A DNA stretch of 64,000 nt. It comes from Desulfovibrio sp. Lineage in GTDB: Bacteria > Desulfobacterota > Desulfovibrionia > Desulfovibrionales > Desulfovibrionaceae. Below, in pieces: positions 52,912 through 61,934 of the stretch (its first letter is position 1; every line of letters begins with the position of its first letter). The position numbers and the translations under genes were made by a program. The stretch is from contig NZ_WASP01000010.1 of assembly GCF_009712225.1 (NCBI RefSeq), forward strand, positions 193,586 through 257,585, read 5' to 3'. The notes under the pieces are model-generated. The model saw nothing but the letters and a program-made list of their open reading frames with translations. It did no database searches and was not told where the DNA came from.

Positions 52912-54306
52912 CTAACTTTCATTTTTTATATAAGCAGCATAGATACGAAGTAATTTTTTGAACACTCTGGAAATAAATGAATTTTCGCGAAGCGCTGCCA
53001 AGCATTCGCTTGGCAAATCAGCTACCATTTCTCGGTAGCTTGCAACACTGGAACGCAGATGAACAAGTTCCTCCTCAAGTGTCACCATCGTTTCGTGCAA
53101 TTTGCTGCAATAGTGCGGCAATGAAGACGCAGGCTGAGCTGTGGTATTGCAAAGAATGGCATTCATACTACTGGCCGCATTTGTGATGGAGTATTTTAGT
53201 GCTGCGGCTTCGCGTGGGGCAAGGCTATGCAGCGTTCCCGTTTTTGCATGCTCGTTGCAAGATCGAAGCACGCTAGCTATAGCCGATGCATCATCTGGAG
53301 GAGCTATTATTCCACCGACTTCCCTAAGGAAATCTGCAGATGAGCCGTTTTCGGGGGTGAGTGCTAGAATGGGTAGCCCCAATGTCATGTAGTCCAGAAG
53401 TTTACTGGGCAAAAAAACACTTTCCGAAGCTGGGGCATCGCAAGCAAGCAGAATGTCTGCATCGTTATAATATGCCGTCAACTGATTGGAAGACACCGTG
53501 GTGGCACACTGCACCAGGTTTTCAAGGCGCAGATCTTGAATATGTTGAAAGAAGGATTTCTGCGCCTCCCCCACAAAACGTGCCCGGCAGCATATTCCTT
53601 CACTGCGCAATTGTGCCAGCGCATCCAGCAGGGCAAAAGGAATGCGCCTCCCGTACAGATTGCCTGTATGCACCAGAAGCATATCCTGTTTGGGGGGACG
53701 TATCCTTGCAGGAGTGCATTCCCCTTCAAACCCATGCGGCAGTACATGGCATTTACTGCGCCATGACTCAGGGTATTTTTTCATCACAAGGCGTAGAGTT
53801 CTGTCCGTGGTAAAAATAACCGCATCTGCAAGTGCTATCGTCAGGTGTTCCGCAACAAAATCCTGACACAAGGGTTCTAAATAGGGGTTGTCCACCCACG
53901 GGTCGCTAAAGTGCGCAACCCAGGGTAGGCCTGGAAACCTCTTTTTAAGGTTGATGCCTACAAGATGGTCTGAGAAGGGCTGCGCAAACGTGATAAAAGC
54001 GTCAAACGTGCGCTCTCCCATTGTCTTGATAGCGGCGTTTGTTGCCCTTTGCACCCAGCGGTCTTCAAGGCATGTGCTTGTGCTGGAGTATGATACTTTT
54101 TGCAATGCATAATGCTTGGCATAACGCGCAGCAAAAGACTCGTCCATTTTGTAAAATAGAGTGTCGCTTTCAGGGGGATCTGCACAGACAAAAGAAGTGT
54201 CCCAGTCATATTTTTGCAGGGATGCGACAAGACGGGCAACCTGTATTGATCTTGGTGACAGAATGGGTGGCATAGCCCAACTTATGGCTAACAAATGTTT
54301 GTTCAT
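52912..54306 (-). CDS. Family 4-like glycosyltransferase
   Basis: ATG 54306 overlaps the upstream asnB stop by four bases; in-frame codons before it belong to the asnB end. The 464-aa protein opens MNKHLLAISWAMPPILSPRS, a sialyl/fucosamine-type GT4 pattern (PP-x-x-x-P-R-S). It continues with LLVHTGNLYGRRIPFALLDA and ends its GT-B core at FLPSKLLDYMTLGLPILALT. The C-terminal ~90 residues form helical segments (EELVHLRSSVASYREMVADL). It adds an amino or deoxy sugar by family analogy only. Confidence 0.82.
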   Translation of the reverse strand: MNKHLLAISWAMPPILSPRSIQVARLVASLQKYDWDTSFVCADPPESDTLFYKMDESFAARYAKHYALQKVSYSSTSTCLEDRWVQRATNAAIKTMGERTFDAFITFAQPFSDHLVGINLKKRFPGLPWVAHFSDPWVDNPYLEPLCQDFVAEHLTIALADAVIFTTDRTLRLVMKKYPESWRSKCHVLPHGFEGECTPARIRPPKQDMLLVHTGNLYGRRIPFALLDALAQLRSEGICCRARFVGEAQKSFFQHIQDLRLENLVQCATTVSSNQLTAYYNDADILLACDAPASESVFLPSKLLDYMTLGLPILALTPENGSSADFLREVGGIIAPPDDASAIASVLRSCNEHAKTGTLHSLAPREAAALKYSITNAASSMNAILCNTTAQPASSLPHYCSKLHETMVTLEEELVHLRSSVASYREMVADLPSECLAALRENSFISRVFKKLLRIYAAYIKNES

Positions 54307-56153
54307 ATGCCCCATCTCCGCGCCCAAAGCTCCAGAATGATGCAATTCCAAAGGCGGTGCTGCTCCAGCCATGATGCTCCGTTTTGCGTGGCCGCGCGCA
54401 GCAGGTTAGAGAGAGCCTCTGGCGTAAACCATTGCCGCAAGCGCGTGGCCTCTCCAGCCAGCATATCGTGAGCAAAGTTTTTTAGGGGGCCTGCCAGCCA
54501 TTCATATACAGGCACTGGGAAACCTTGCTTGGGGCGCGTGATAATGGATGCAGGCAAAAGATGTTCTGCCATTTTTCTCAGGACGAGTTTGCTGGTCCAC
54601 ACCCCATTGCAGTCTTGCCCTGCTTTGAAGTGTGGGGGGATTTGCGCGGCCCACTCCACAAAACGGTAATCAAGGAAGGGAGTACGCAGCTCCAGAGAGT
54701 GCAGCATGCTCATCCGATCTGCTTTCATCAGCAGGTCTTCTGTGAGCCACCCCTGGCAATAGAGATACAGAGCCTGATCCAGCGTGTGCTGATCGCCCAG
54801 GCGCTGTAAATCATGTTTTGAAGGATCAAAACTGTCTGGCCATGTTGCTTTTTTGTGAAACATGGCGGCCTTGTCCGCAGAGGTATAGTAGTTGGTCATG
54901 GAAAGTGGGGTATCCCAGGTGCGCATGTCAGGCGCCGGTCGCGGCCAAAGCCTGTCTAAAATTTGTCCAATCCCGGTGCGTTTACGCGAGAGTTCCCACT
55001 GGCGCACATTTTCTTCAAAGTTGTACCCGGCCAGCACCTCATCACTTCCTTCTCCCGAAAGCACTACTGTGACATGGTCTCGCGCCAGAGCGCACACATG
55101 CTGAAGGGGGATGGAAGCGAGATCTGCCAGTGGTTCGTCCGTAGCGTAGACAAACGAGTCCAGAGCTTCCAAAAACTGCTGCTGACTCAAGACTATTTCA
55201 TGGTGATCTGTGCCAAGGTGTGCGGCCACTTCCCTGGCGAAAGGCCGCTCGTCGATGGCCTGCGGATCAGCAAACGCAACTGAAAAGGTTTTTATGCCTT
55301 TTCCCCAACGACGGGCCGCCAGCGCGGCGGTTACAGAACTGTCCAAGCCCCCGCTGAGCATAATGCCAACAGGGACGTCGGCTAACATTCGCAAATTAAC
55401 AGCATCCTCCAGCAATGCTTCTCCTTCCAAGGCAGCCTGCTGCAATGAAAGGGATCGGGGCGGGTTGGTATAAGGAATATCCCACCAACGTTGTACCAAT
55501 GGCTCTGCCATTCCCTGCTTAAAAACAAGATAATGTGCCGGTGGGAGTTTATATACATTTTTCCAAATAGTATGAGGTCCAGGAACATACCGAAATGTCA
55601 TATAGTCCCAAATGGCTCGTTCATTGACCTCGGGGGTAAATGCCTGCGATGCAAGAATTGCCTTTATTTCAGAAGCAAATATCAGCTGCTTGCCATCATA
55701 ATAATAGTATAAGGGCTTTACGCCAAGGCGGTCACGGACCAGATGCAGGCTTTCATTTTGCGCATTCCAGATGGCGGCCGCAAACATGCCATTGCACTGT
55801 TTAAGCGCGCTGGTTCCGTATTGCCGCCACATGGCGAGCAACACTTCCGTATCAGAGTGGGTGCTGGAAAATGAGTGCCCAAGGGTGATCAGTTGTTGGC
55901 GCAATTCCTGATGATTATAAATTTCGCCATTACAAACGAGCACGTGCATGTTGTCATGGCTGGCCATGGGCTGACGCCCGCCTTCTCTGTCGAGAATTGT
56001 CAGCCGCCGCATCCCCAGCCCGACATGATCATGCACAAAATAACCACTGTCATCTGGACCGCGATGGTGCAAAGTATTGCACATCTTTTGCAGTCGGCTG
56101 TGTCGCTCATCGGGCGAGATTGTCCAGCCATACCAGCCCGCTATGCCGCACAT
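54303..56153 (-). CDS. asnB: AsnB-type glutamine amidotransferase of the polysaccharide cluster (2)
   Basis: The start must be ATG 56153 because Cys2 (MCGIAGWYGW) is the glutaminase nucleophile; the in-frame extension to 56189 would abolish it. The 616-aa enzyme has LHHRGPDDSGYF, CNGEIYNHQELR, the pyrophosphate loop MLSGGLDSSV and VLSGEGSDEVLAGYN. It shares the plan of the first AsnB (46182) but differs throughout, so the two are old paralogues or separate acquisitions. It overlaps the deacetylase gene by 13 bases. A sugar-amidating role is likely. Confidence 0.9.
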   Translation of the reverse strand: MCGIAGWYGWTISPDERHSRLQKMCNTLHHRGPDDSGYFVHDHVGLGMRRLTILDREGGRQPMASHDNMHVLVCNGEIYNHQELRQQLITLGHSFSSTHSDTEVLLAMWRQYGTSALKQCNGMFAAAIWNAQNESLHLVRDRLGVKPLYYYYDGKQLIFASEIKAILASQAFTPEVNERAIWDYMTFRYVPGPHTIWKNVYKLPPAHYLVFKQGMAEPLVQRWWDIPYTNPPRSLSLQQAALEGEALLEDAVNLRMLADVPVGIMLSGGLDSSVTAALAARRWGKGIKTFSVAFADPQAIDERPFAREVAAHLGTDHHEIVLSQQQFLEALDSFVYATDEPLADLASIPLQHVCALARDHVTVVLSGEGSDEVLAGYNFEENVRQWELSRKRTGIGQILDRLWPRPAPDMRTWDTPLSMTNYYTSADKAAMFHKKATWPDSFDPSKHDLQRLGDQHTLDQALYLYCQGWLTEDLLMKADRMSMLHSLELRTPFLDYRFVEWAAQIPPHFKAGQDCNGVWTSKLVLRKMAEHLLPASIITRPKQGFPVPVYEWLAGPLKNFAHDMLAGEATRLRQWFTPEALSNLLRAATQNGASWLEQHRLWNCIILELWARRWGI

Positions 56154-57025
56154 GTCCCTTCCAGCCTGCCACGAAAGAATTGTGCGCACTCTTTGCCTGT
56201 GTAACTCGGAATACGCAATTCACGAACCATATCAAGCATGCGCATAAAGGGGGCCTGCCCCAATACATGGGCAGGGTCAACATACAATGAAAGCAACAAT
56301 GGTACGCGGTGCTTTGTGGATGCAGCTATCGTTTCATTGAAAAGGGTAAAGTATTCTTCCGACAGTCGGTAGTGAACGCGATCTGCAAGATAGGTCCACG
56401 AATCCAGTATGGATGTTGGATTATTCCATGAGCCCAGTAAGGGGAGTTCCACAATGTTTTGCGAAATAAAGGCTGGGCCGTGCTCCAACGCGTACGCTGG
56501 GATCGTAGTTGATGCGTATGTATAGCCAAGATCAGCGCATACGGCATGCATAAATGCAACCTGATCCGGCTCACGGTAACAGCCAAAATGTGGAGCGCGA
56601 AACCCGTGGGGTGTAATGCCAAGCACCTCCCGCAATGTGGTATCTGCCTCGCGAATATCGTTTTCTACTTCTTGGGGTGTCAGTTCGTTATAAAAGGTAC
56701 GGCCAACATACTTTTGACCATCCCATTCGGTGTGGGGCCGCAACCCATGATTGAAGAATTCATACCCTCGTGAAGCAACTTCTGTGTACGCTTGTTTTTG
56801 GCGTAAAAGTTGTGTGCCAGGCACGGCAAAAGATGCCTTGATCCCACGTTGCTCTAACAACGGCAGCAAAGATAAAGTCGCTTCAGCATCCAGGTCTGTA
56901 TCGCAGTCGAATGAGAGAAATAGGGAAGTTTGAGTAATACCAAGCCGTTTCATATGTTCCGCATACCCCTGCCAGGGATGACTTTCTGCGGGCTTGCGAA
57001 AGAAATTTAAAAAAGACTGTAGCAT
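56141..57025 (-). CDS. Polysaccharide deacetylase family protein
   Basis: The 294-aa protein has the NodB/CE4-type layout: the metal and base pair FDCDTDLDAEA (D-x-D), the later NHGLRPH with His ligands, and RAPHFGCYREPD in place of the usual R-(A/P)-P-(Y/F). There is no signal peptide, so the substrate is probably a cytoplasmic nucleotide- or lipid-linked sugar. It removes an N- or O-acetyl group. It is the most upstream gene of the 46182-57025 block; about 920 bases of degraded DNA lie upstream of it. Confidence 0.85.
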   Translation of the reverse strand: MLQSFLNFFRKPAESHPWQGYAEHMKRLGITQTSLFLSFDCDTDLDAEATLSLLPLLEQRGIKASFAVPGTQLLRQKQAYTEVASRGYEFFNHGLRPHTEWDGQKYVGRTFYNELTPQEVENDIREADTTLREVLGITPHGFRAPHFGCYREPDQVAFMHAVCADLGYTYASTTIPAYALEHGPAFISQNIVELPLLGSWNNPTSILDSWTYLADRVHYRLSEEYFTLFNETIAASTKHRVPLLLSLYVDPAHVLGQAPFMRMLDMVRELRIPSYTGKECAQFFRGRLEGTCAA

Positions 57026-57149
57026 GATTCCCCCGGCTTATGGGCAGTAATTTAAAAGCACCAAACCCAGCGCTTGGCAAGAACGTTTAAAAGCGGTTGC
57101 GGCAAGGTAAGGAGTGCTGGTGGTAAAAAGTATCCCAACAGTCCAGGCT

Positions 57150-57640
57150 CGTCAGTTCCAAACGTTTCTATGCTGATGTGTTCAACACTCTACGATTCTT
57201 TACAAAAAAACGAAAATCTGCTGAAGCGTGACTCAAGTTCTAGCGCCTGGCTTTAGAATTCGCAACAACTCTCCTCCCGAGGTTTGGATACAGGACGAAT
57301 GATGCAATAGTCCTCATCAATAAACACAATCAAAACCCGAGCCTGCAAAAGACAACGGCTCGCCGCCTGCCGCTTGTACGCAACCTGCTAGCCGATAATT
57401 TAAAACACTGCTTTTTGCGGCAACGGCAACGGAATTAAAATCAACAGCAGTAATGTTTGTCCCGTGCTGTGCCCACAGGTTGGCTATAAACACACCGCAA
57501 CTAACCCATAAAATCGATTTGTTTTGTAGTTCAACTAAGGGAAAGATGTATAAAAAATAATCATCACTGTCACGGTGTGAATATTTCATAAAATAAAGTT
57601 TTAATCTGCCTGTCTAAAAATGTTGTCAAAAGGAGCTACC
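57150..57640 (-). pseudogene. SAM-dependent methyltransferase pseudogene
   Basis: The minus strand encodes DDYFLYIFPLVELQNKSILW and a degenerate motif I VSCGVFIANLWAQHG (usual EVGCGxGxxS). It continues ITAVDFNSVAVAAKSSVLNY and GEPLSFAGSGFDCVY. Two adjacent TGA codons follow, and the same frame resumes as GLLHHSSCIQTSGGELLRILKPG, again stopping. These are ordered methyltransferase motifs, so the gene was real but is dead. The rest of the gap (57026-57149, 57641-57949) holds no supported gene. Confidence 0.75.
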
Positions 57641-57949
57641 TCAACATGATATTCTCTTAAAAAGGCTGCGGCGCATGCAAGCTGCATACAAATGAAATGC
57701 AAATAAAATTTTCTTCTGTAATATCATGTAGCCATGTTAGAAGGTTGAGATGTTTGAAAACGTCTCTTGTGGACAGATGGTTTGTATCAGAACTCATAGA
57801 CGTCACAAAGTACAGTTCAAGCAATCTGTACATGATCCGCATAGATTTTTAAGCCGTACGTCTGCGTGATTACTATATTTTTTTGTTTGTCCATGGCATG
57901 GTCGTGTTCTCCGTCTATCGATCCGCCTGTGAACACAAAGGTCGTTAAC

Positions 57950-59029
57950 TTACAACAAAGATTGAATGGTTTTTAGTGCTCGCTGTGCTGCACAACCATC
58001 CCATAGAGGAATTGAGGGGGCAACCGGGGGGCGCCGGGTGCTTGCAAGCACTTCTGGCAGTAAGGCCGCGTTCAATAGCTGGTTTGTGCCAGAGGTAATC
58101 GTTATGGGCCGTTCAGTATTCTCACGTAATGTAAGGCAGGGTATCCCCAAAAAGCTGGTTTCCTCCTGAACGCCGCCAGAATCGGTAACTACGGCATCAG
58201 CTCCAAACAGTAGCCGCATGAACGTGCAATACGGCAGAGGCGCAGTTACTTTAATGGAGGGACAGGAAAGAATTTTTGAAAATAAGCCGAACTGCTCCAG
58301 TCGATTGCGCGTTCTGGGGTGCAATGGAAAGACAAGATTTTTTTGCGTGGCGCATTTAAGCAGGGCATCACAAAGCTCTTTCAACGTTGTTTGGCTATCG
58401 ACATTGGAGGGGCGGTGCAGTGTAACAAGAGCATATGGCTTGTTTGCTATATCCAAGTCAGCAGGCAAGGATGTTTTTTCTATGCAGGGGCGCAGCAATG
58501 TTAGGGTGTCAATCATTATATTGCCAATTTTATGTATCTTATCCTTTGCAACTCCCTCATTAAGAAGGTTTTTGTCTGCGTCAGATGATGGAGTCCAAAG
58601 AATGTCGCAGATACTGTCTGTGACAATACGATTAATTTCTTCAGGCATGGAGCGGTCAAAAGATCGTAGACCAGCCTCCAGGTGTGCGGTGCGGATGCCA
58701 AGCTTAACTGCGGCCAAGGCCGCTGCCGGGGTTGCATTAACATCGCCGCAAACGATTACCAGGTCTGGCCGTTCTGAGAGCAATACGCGTTCATACGCCT
58801 CGAGCACGCGTCCCGTCTGCTGTCCATGTGTTGTGCCAGCTATGCCCAAATTGATGTGCGGAGTGGGGAGCCCCAACTCTGCAAAGAAGACATCAGACAT
58901 GGCATAATCATAGTGTTGCCCGGTATGAATGAGCGATATATCAGCCCAGCTCTGTTTGCTAAGTGCGCGCCATAATGGGGCGGCCTTCATAAAGTTTGGG
59001 CGAGCAGCAACAACAATATGGATATGCAT
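57950..59029 (-). CDS. wecB: UDP-N-acetylglucosamine 2-epimerase, non-hydrolysing
   Basis: The 359-aa enzyme interconverts UDP-GlcNAc and UDP-ManNAc in the cytoplasm. Family motifs are complete: RPNFMKAAPLWRAL, TGQHYDYAMSDVFFAELGLP, CGDVNATPAAALAAVKLGI, AHLEAGLRSFDRSMPEEINR with catalytic acids, and VTDSGGVQEETSFLGIPCLT near the C-terminus. Length is normal. It supplies ManNAc-type donor for this cluster. It starts five bases downstream of the methyltransferase stop. Confidence 0.93.
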   Translation of the reverse strand: MHIHIVVAARPNFMKAAPLWRALSKQSWADISLIHTGQHYDYAMSDVFFAELGLPTPHINLGIAGTTHGQQTGRVLEAYERVLLSERPDLVIVCGDVNATPAAALAAVKLGIRTAHLEAGLRSFDRSMPEEINRIVTDSICDILWTPSSDADKNLLNEGVAKDKIHKIGNIMIDTLTLLRPCIEKTSLPADLDIANKPYALVTLHRPSNVDSQTTLKELCDALLKCATQKNLVFPLHPRTRNRLEQFGLFSKILSCPSIKVTAPLPYCTFMRLLFGADAVVTDSGGVQEETSFLGIPCLTLRENTERPITITSGTNQLLNAALLPEVLASTRRPPVAPSIPLWDGCAAQRALKTIQSLL

Positions 59030-59034
59030 AAAAA

Positions 59035-59925
59035 CTACCTTAAGGCATGTGCAATAACGTATAGAGACGAAGCCTGGCCGGGAATAAAAATCTTGCCAAC
59101 ACGCTCAAACAAGTCATCTACCCATTTGTATTGTCGAATTCTACCATCAAGTGACCAATCTGGTGGCCCCCAGCCCATATGGTGCACAGATGTGATTGTA
59201 AAACCCGTTTCAGCAAGTCTTTCTGTGATGATCTTGGATGTATAAAAATGTACATGATCTGTGGTGCGCAATGATTCTGGATCCCGCTTGTATGCCAGTT
59301 GCCACCACCAGCATCCCTCATTGGGGACGCCCAGTATCAGCAACCCTCCAGGCTTCAGCACCCTGCGCACTTCGTGGAGTGCTGCGATGTCGTCCGGGAT
59401 ATGTTCCAAAACATGGTTAAAAAAAATACAGTCCATACTGGCATCGGCAACTGGATACTGTAAAATATTTCCTAAAAAACAACGGGCTGATGGAACGCGA
59501 TGCTTTGTTCTTGCTAGCCTGACCATATTATAATCACTGGCACACAGTTGAGAGGCAAATTCCTGTAGCCAGAGAGTATTATTGCCGTCTCCGCATCCTA
59601 AATCAAGCAACATTGAAAATCGTTCTCTTTTAGCATTGCATTCTGAGCGCAACACCGATTGAACGTATTCTCGCCGTTTGCGCAGGTGGTGGCGCCATGG
59701 GCTACCTTGCTCCGGGGGCTGTTCGTCTTGATACCATATGGGTTTTACCAGGCGGGCAGTTTCCATGTCCGCTTCATGTCTACTCGCATCAGGTACGCAC
59801 AGTGGCATGCCATTGATTATAGGGTAATGCCCTTTGCAAGATGAACACACAAGCGCACCGGAGGATTCCGTGAGCTGGTTCTTACAGATGGGACAGCGCA
59901 GCCAAGGCCATGTTTTAGTGAACAT
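59035..59925 (-). CDS. SAM-dependent methyltransferase with N-terminal zinc ribbon
   Basis: I choose ATG 59925 (296 aa); a GTG three codons upstream is also possible. The N-terminus has four cysteines in CPICKNQLT...CSSCKGHYP, a Trm112-like zinc ribbon. The methyltransferase core follows: LLDLGCGDGNNTLWLQ, DASMDCIFFNHVLEHIPDD and VLKPGGLLILGVPNEG. Such ribbon-fused enzymes are common in O-antigen clusters, often methylating a terminal sugar. It overlaps the upstream glycosyltransferase gene by eleven bases. Confidence 0.82.
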   Translation of the reverse strand: MFTKTWPWLRCPICKNQLTESSGALVCSSCKGHYPIINGMPLCVPDASRHEADMETARLVKPIWYQDEQPPEQGSPWRHHLRKRREYVQSVLRSECNAKRERFSMLLDLGCGDGNNTLWLQEFASQLCASDYNMVRLARTKHRVPSARCFLGNILQYPVADASMDCIFFNHVLEHIPDDIAALHEVRRVLKPGGLLILGVPNEGCWWWQLAYKRDPESLRTTDHVHFYTSKIITERLAETGFTITSVHHMGWGPPDWSLDGRIRQYKWVDDLFERVGKIFIPGQASSLYVIAHALR

Positions 59926-61096
59926 GTTCTTCACTCAGCATTTGCTTATAAACGTTTACGTATGCCGCTTCTGCAACAGCTGGATCCCAATGTTTGCGGG
60001 CATGGGAGAACGCTCGTTTTCCCAGTGCCTCTCTGGCAACATCGTTTTCTATTATCTGTTGCATGGCGCTGCGGTAGCTTTCCGGGGTATTATCCACAAA
60101 CTGTACAAAATCTGCATCGACAAGCTCAGGCACGGGCAATCCTTTGCGCCGGTTTATGATCAGCGGCAGCCCCGTTAATAAAGCCTCCAGCACAGATTTA
60201 TTGAGTTCATAGTATTCTGTATGCACAACAAATGCGTCCTGTTGTGGCAGCATTTTGCAGAGATCGTCATTATGGATAGCAGGACAAAAAACAACACGAT
60301 CTGAAATGGATAGCTGATTTGCCAGTGATTCCAGTCTATTTCTGGCTGGCCCATCTCCAACAATTGTCAGTTTGGCGTCTGGCAGGTCCACCATAGCTTT
60401 AAGAATGTTTGTTGGGTCTTTTTCAGTAAAGAGGCGCCCCACGCAAATAAAATGGAATGTTTTACCTGCCGAGTAGTTTTCTTTTTTTTGCAAATTATAA
60501 CAATTCAGTATGTTATAGCACACCTTGATTCGATTTTCAGAAATTTTATGGCGCTGCAAGTAGGAAAGGACAGGCTTATACACGGGCAAAATGTAGCTTG
60601 CATGTGATAGTGCCTGATGCTCTAGGTATTCATAAAAAGCATTGTGCCGCTGTTCCTGTGGTGATTGGGGGGCTGCATACCGCGCCACGGTATTCACATC
60701 TGGATTAATATGCAAAGATATGCAGTAGGGCACGCCAAGTTCTTTCTTGATGCGCGATGCCAAATAGGCATTCCAGTCCGCACTGTGACAACGGATCATG
60801 TCCGGTTGAATGCGGCGGGCAATTTCAACCCCTCCCCGTGCCCAGCGGCGCAAACGCCACGAGTCAAGCACGGGAAGACGCGCAGCAGGAAGGGAATAAT
60901 CACAAGGGTAATTGTGCAGAAAAAGTTTGGCCTTGCCGACTGTTCGTTGCATGGCCTCTTTATCTGGTGCGTCGTCATTGGTCATGAGGATGTGCACTTC
61001 ATCCGCAATTTCGCCAGGATTATAGTAAAGTGGCTGGTACTCACCCTTAGTAAGTATGTCTGAAAGCCTATCTGGCACAATAACAAGCAGGCGCAT
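59915..61096 (-). CDS. Family 4 glycosyltransferase
   Basis: ATG 61096 (MRLLVIVPDRLSDILTKGEY) is one base after the upstream stop; an in-frame TTG extension to 61159 lies inside the previous gene. The 393-aa GT-B enzyme has KTFHFICVGRLFTEKDPTNI, GDGPARNRLESLANQLSISD and a donor site VVHTEYYELNKSVLEALLTG. It resembles GT4 capsule or O-antigen enzymes. The donor is unknown. Confidence 0.88.
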   Translation of the reverse strand: MRLLVIVPDRLSDILTKGEYQPLYYNPGEIADEVHILMTNDDAPDKEAMQRTVGKAKLFLHNYPCDYSLPAARLPVLDSWRLRRWARGGVEIARRIQPDMIRCHSADWNAYLASRIKKELGVPYCISLHINPDVNTVARYAAPQSPQEQRHNAFYEYLEHQALSHASYILPVYKPVLSYLQRHKISENRIKVCYNILNCYNLQKKENYSAGKTFHFICVGRLFTEKDPTNILKAMVDLPDAKLTIVGDGPARNRLESLANQLSISDRVVFCPAIHNDDLCKMLPQQDAFVVHTEYYELNKSVLEALLTGLPLIINRRKGLPVPELVDADFVQFVDNTPESYRSAMQQIIENDVAREALGKRAFSHARKHWDPAVAEAAYVNVYKQMLSEEHVH

Positions 61097-61097
61097 G

Positions 61098-61922
61098 CTA
61101 AGAATCCTTTGTAGCGATAAGACAGATAGATTGTTTGAATGGGAAATAAAATCTTGCAAAATTACAGATAGACGAAACTGATAATCTGGGTGCCACAGAG
61201 TAATTTAACCCAGAAAAATCCATGAAGGAAAATTTCAATCTGTGCAGCATTTGCAAAACGCCCCAATTTGTCACAGTGACGATTCCGTTCAAGAAATATT
61301 CTGGGTTTCTACCAAGTTTCACGCATTTATTCACGAAACGACTTGCAAAGCAGAAGTCAACCGGGGACCAAGGCAGGTGATAATGAGCCTCATCTCGCCA
61401 TGCAAAATAATTGGGGCAAATGATAAAAAGTTTTCCGCCAGGTTTAAGCAGGCTGTGGCATTTTTGAAACAGTTTTGAAGTGTCAGGAATGTGTTCAACC
61501 ACATTCCACAGTGTTATGGCATCAAATGTAGGAACGTCATCATTTATCTCATCTGCAGATGCAATACGAAAAACTGCTTCTGCCGGGGCGGTGGGGCAAA
61601 GGCGACCAAGCCGTTTTCTGGCGATCTCTACTTCAAAAGCCGCAGGTTCTATCCCAAAAGCATCATAACTATGTGCACGTGCAGCCAGAACAAATGTTCC
61701 AAAGCCGCACCCGATATCCAGTATTTTAGATTTTTCCGGTACCTGCTGTAACAAAAGCTCAATCAACGATTCTGAAGATTCAAACCCCACATAACTTATA
61801 AAATGGTTTTCGATTGATTGAGGAGAAAATACACCATCGTACAAGTCAGTAAGATATCGAATTATCGTGTCACGTTCATCGACTGTAAGTGTATTCAGGT
61901 AGGGATCTTGATCAAACATCAA
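61098..61922 (-). CDS. SAM-dependent methyltransferase
   Basis: The 274-aa protein has motif I ILDIGCGFGTFVLAARAHSY, an acidic motif II region and NVVEHIPDTSKLFQKCHSLL followed by KPGGKLFIICPNYF. It is a ubiquinone/O-antigen-type class I methyltransferase without extra domains. It is coupled to the neighbouring glycosyltransferase by a one-base gap and follows the acyltransferase gene after 12 bases, so all three are in one transcript. The substrate is probably a sugar hydroxyl. Confidence 0.85.
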   Translation of the reverse strand: MMFDQDPYLNTLTVDERDTIIRYLTDLYDGVFSPQSIENHFISYVGFESSESLIELLLQQVPEKSKILDIGCGFGTFVLAARAHSYDAFGIEPAAFEVEIARKRLGRLCPTAPAEAVFRIASADEINDDVPTFDAITLWNVVEHIPDTSKLFQKCHSLLKPGGKLFIICPNYFAWRDEAHYHLPWSPVDFCFASRFVNKCVKLGRNPEYFLNGIVTVTNWGVLQMLHRLKFSFMDFSGLNYSVAPRLSVSSICNFARFYFPFKQSICLIATKDS

Positions 61923-61934
61923 TACTCCAGCATG

